Source: DASRHD01 sp035485575
GTDB lineage: Bacteria; Verrucomicrobiota; Verrucomicrobiia; Opitutales; Opitutaceae
Direction of reading: 5' to 3'
DNA length: 64,000 nt
Assembly: GCA_035485575.1 (NCBI GenBank)
Contig: DATHNW010000030.1
Span: forward strand, 34,896 to 98,895
Positions 63,101 through 64,000 of this stretch are shown in pieces. Positions within the stretch are counted from its first letter, which is position 1, and each line of letters begins with the position of its first letter. The notes below the pieces were generated by a model that saw nothing but the letters and a program-made list of their open reading frames with translations, searched no databases and was not told the origin of the DNA. Position numbers and translations under genes: made by a program.

Positions 63101-63435
63101 CCCGAGTGCTTCAGCACGAAGCCCTGGACCGTGCACCAAGCGGCTGGACTGGTGAAGACGATCGGGCCGGAACCGGTGATGGTCGCTCCGCCAATCGTCT
63201 CGGCTTTGATCACGATGGGCGCAGCGGAGGTGCCGGTGCGATTGATGGTGATGGCGCTGCTGGTGGCGTAGCTGCCATTCTTCAGGATGATGGTGTCGCC
63301 GGCATTGGCGCCGTTGATTGCCGTTTGCAGCGCGGAGATCGACGTCACGGTGGTGGTGGCAGCCTGGACCGCTCCGATTCCAAGCAAGCCAAGGATCGAA
63401 GCACAAGCCAGGGCGCGGGACATTAACGTTTTCAT
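60163..63435 (-). CDS. Secreted polysaccharide lyase family 6 enzyme, paralogue, with four CHB and two CBM-like modules
   Basis: 1090 residues from ATG 63435 (AAGGAAG element upstream); signal peptide ends near VQA (about 25). Beta-helix at about 27-460 with ISALQTAINGANAGDTIILKNGSY. The PL6 pair is K235 (SNKSC) and R258 (QRHGN), two residues further apart than in the other copy. Tail order is CHB x3, CBM-like, CHB, CBM-like. The final CBM-like module is diverged (FEAESLTNTPSGATASVQ) and keeps only the C-terminal DKFTFVGQ closely. It is a duplicate of 54062-57274 in catalytic domain, linker and tail order. Confidence 0.92.
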   Translation of the reverse strand: MKTLMSRALACASILGLLGIGAVQAATTTVTSISALQTAINGANAGDTIILKNGSYATSSAITINRTGTSAAPIVIKAETIGGATITGSGPIVFTSPAAWCTVQGFVLKHSGSLSIPTGTSHCRYSRNVIQLSIPSGSTVSYIQISGDDAEIDYNDLGNKSSLGEMLDISGSGSQVARRLWVHHNYFHDFAAQSGNGAETIRWGLSGLSLSTGDGICEYNLFLRCSGENEVISNKSCGNTYRFNTLLDCSNGGQISQRHGNSCLYYGNYIKNSSGIRIYGDSHQVFSNYLEGNDIAINIGNGDGDVESGAALTSHDRPDNCVITFNTLVNNTTQYEMNGRSGGLGATHTTFANNIIQGGTTAVNIASSPYTNPVWSGNIIWKTTNVGNIPSSGYTSVNPLLAADANGVFRLQSGSPAIGTATGSYPNVTVDMDGQPRPDTGKDKGADQFSTAPVTAKFLVASDVGPNADLTTTPPAAAPVFSPAAGTYATAQNVTITTSTSGATIRYTTDGSTPSETNGTIYTGSAVTINSTATLQAIAYETGFTDSPVTAGIYTISVPKAAAPVFNPVAGTYNNDQSVAITSATSSASINYTSDGSMPTETHGTLYGSPVTINATTTLQALAFGSGLADSTVSIAPYTLVVAPVTFSPAAGAYASAQTVTLSTATNGAIIRYTLDGSTPSETSGTIYSTLITVSTTSTLKAIAYKAGYSDAPVTSATYTIGSGNPVAVTFEAENLSPVGTGATVSISNNSGASGGVVEFLNSTATGQIMTFTTPSIVAGTYQFQLRYWAAATHGQHTVKIDGTQIGGTVDQYAATAAFLTTTLGNVTFSTAGPHSIALTVTGKNASATKFLLTADSFTFTPVTVQPQAAAPSFSPAAGTYSTVQNVTITSSTSGATIRYTTDGSTPSETAGTIYSGPVNISSTKTLKAIAYESGFTDSPVTSGTYTITVTPPPTLNFEAESLTNTPSGATASVQTDTNSSGGKWVELAGNSVGDSISFALPSIAAGTYQIQMEWKGNNSRGILQLSVDGTNLGSTLDQYSAAQSYPTTTFGTVTFASAGTHTVKLTVTGKNSASSAEQLSADKFTFVGQ

Positions 63436-63527
63436 AAGCTTCCTTTCAGGATACTGGTTAGGGGACAAATCGCCGGGGCGATTGGCCGCCCGGCGTTGGG
63501 GAACGCGAGCGACCGGGGTAATCCTGT

Positions 63528-63572
63528 ATAATAAGGGAGCGGTGGCTTGTGCGCCTATCCTCAATATTGAGG
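63528..63572 (-). promoter_or_regulatory. Palindrome and -10-like element upstream of the second PL6 gene
   Basis: CCTCAATATTGAGG (63559-63572) is a perfect 14-bp palindrome centred about 130 bp before the start codon. On the minus strand a TATTAT -10-like box lies at 63528-63533, placing the palindrome just upstream of the -35 region. No clear -35 hexamer is seen. Confidence 0.45.
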
Positions 63573-63586
63573 GGAAAGCGGGTGGA

Positions 63587-63619
63587 GAGCGCACAAGCCA
63601 AGGGGCCTTCTGTGCGCTC
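63587..63619 (-). terminator. Terminator-like hairpin of the last, truncated gene
   Basis: Nine-base arms GAGCGCACA (63587-63595) and TGTGCGCTC (63611-63619), 11 bases after the stop. No T run follows on the minus strand. Similar in sequence to the hairpin at 57429-57461. Confidence 0.45.
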
Positions 63620-63630
63620 CCCGTTGAGTT

Positions 63631-64000
63631 TTACTGCCCGACGAAGGTGAACTTGTCGGCAGTGAGGTAGAACTGGGTAGCGGCCACGTTCTTGCCCGTG
63701 ACCGTCAGCGCGATGGAGTGCGTGCCGGCGGAGGCGAAGGTCACGTTGCCGAGGGTGACTGTGACATAGGCCTTGGCCGAGGCGTACTGGTCGATGGTGC
63801 TGCCGACCTGCGTGCCGTCGACTTTTACCGTATGCTGGCCGCGGGTGGTGTTGGCCCAATAGCGCAGCTGGAACTGATAGGTGCCGGCGGGAATGCTCGG
63901 CGTGGTGAAGGTCATGACCTGGCCGGCCGCGGTGGAGTTGAGGAACTCGACGATTCCACCGCTGGCATTGGCATCGCTGCTGGTGCTGACCGTCGCGCTG
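63631..64000 (-). CDS. C-terminal part of a further secreted modular enzyme (cut by the right edge)
   Basis: The frame runs off the window. The visible 122 residues are a single CBM6/35-like module (STSSDANASGGIVEFLNST... to DKFTFVGQ), nearly identical to the final modules of the neighbouring enzymes, including at many silent positions. The catalytic domain lies outside the window. Confidence 0.85.
   Translation of the reverse strand, partial: SATVSTSSDANASGGIVEFLNSTAAGQVMTFTTPSIPAGTYQFQLRYWANTTRGQHTVKVDGTQVGSTIDQYASAKAYVTVTLGNVTFASAGTHSIALTVTGKNVAATQFYLTADKFTFVGQ

Larger units (their letters stand above)
47799..64000. repeat. Dispersed coding repeat family: CBM-like cassettes
   Basis: Ten copies of a module of about 400 bp occur at roughly 47802-48206, 48477-48872, 50571-50972, 54065-54469, 54743-55140, 57474-57878, 58150-58545, 60166-60570 (diverged), 60857-61250 and 63634-64000. 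Between them lie at least 15 copies of a roughly 250-bp Ig-like (CHB_HEX_C) unit with RYTTDGSTPSET. Long stretches are identical at the DNA level between genes, pointing to recent duplication or gene conversion. Confidence 0.85.

Noticed and set aside
47799..64000. Repeated units considered as a CRISPR array or tandem DNA repeat locus
   Set aside because: The repeats are long, protein-coding and in frame, with no short direct repeats alternating with unique spacers and no cas genes.
47799..64000. PEP-CTERM or similar sorting signal at the ends of the cassette enzymes
   Set aside because: The C-termini end in FTFxGQ with no hydrophobic helix and no basic tail; any sorting role would need a different mechanism.

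Overview
The window is a GC-rich chromosomal segment from a Gram-negative, polysaccharide-degrading bacterium. TonB-dependent receptors with a FecI/FecR pair, many secreted glycan-active enzymes, a eukaryotic-type (GSII) glutamine synthetase, an O-antigen-ligase-like protein and a CHASE2 cyclase together fit Verrucomicrobiota, probably Opitutaceae-like. That assignment is inference; the window has no 16S gene.

Layout. 0-6 kb: the end of glutamine synthetase, an O-antigen-ligase/TPR membrane protein, and a FecR-domain periplasmic protein next to a CHASE2 adenylate cyclase. 6-14 kb: a secreted barrel-like protein of unknown family, then ilvB, a YmdB-type phosphodiesterase, accA, a small TPR protein, yceI and queA. 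14-19 kb: a D-glucarate catabolic locus (GntP permease diverging from tartronate semialdehyde reductase, ketodeoxyglucarate aldolase and glucarate dehydratase) with a duplicated leader before gudD. 19-29 kb: a PL8 lyase, two paralogous TonB-dependent receptors, and a FecR anti-sigma/ECF sigma pair. 29-34 kb: a lipoprotein, a subtilase-like secreted protein with a long structured leader, a GT2 and an FAD-dependent protein, and tRNA-Thr(CGT). 34-39 kb: a GH28 enzyme, a LacI regulator and a sodium:solute symporter, which look like one pectin/uronate unit. 38.6-43.6 kb: a LON-domain protein, dnaK, groES and groEL. 43.7-45.3 kb: an AT-rich islet with a DUF4062 protein, then a small protein with an internal duplication. 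45.5-47.7 kb: a membrane protein with a spermidine-synthase-like domain.

47.7-64 kb is the most unusual part. Six consecutive minus-strand genes encode secreted carbohydrate enzymes: a jelly-roll lyase, a GH2, a PL6, a PF14099-like lyase, a second PL6, and one cut by the right edge. Different catalytic domains sit in front of the same mix-and-match C-terminal cassettes. I count at least 15 chitobiase-C-terminal-like Ig domains and 10 carbohydrate-binding-like modules ending in FTFxGQ. Four of the genes also share a near-identical 3' untranslated region and terminator hairpin, and three have an inverted repeat centred about 131-134 bp upstream of the start codon. This looks like a family built by repeated duplication and domain shuffling, plausibly aimed at uronic-acid polysaccharides. 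PL8, PL6, GH28, the SSS/GntP transporters and the glucarate pathway would then form a chain from polymer to central metabolism.
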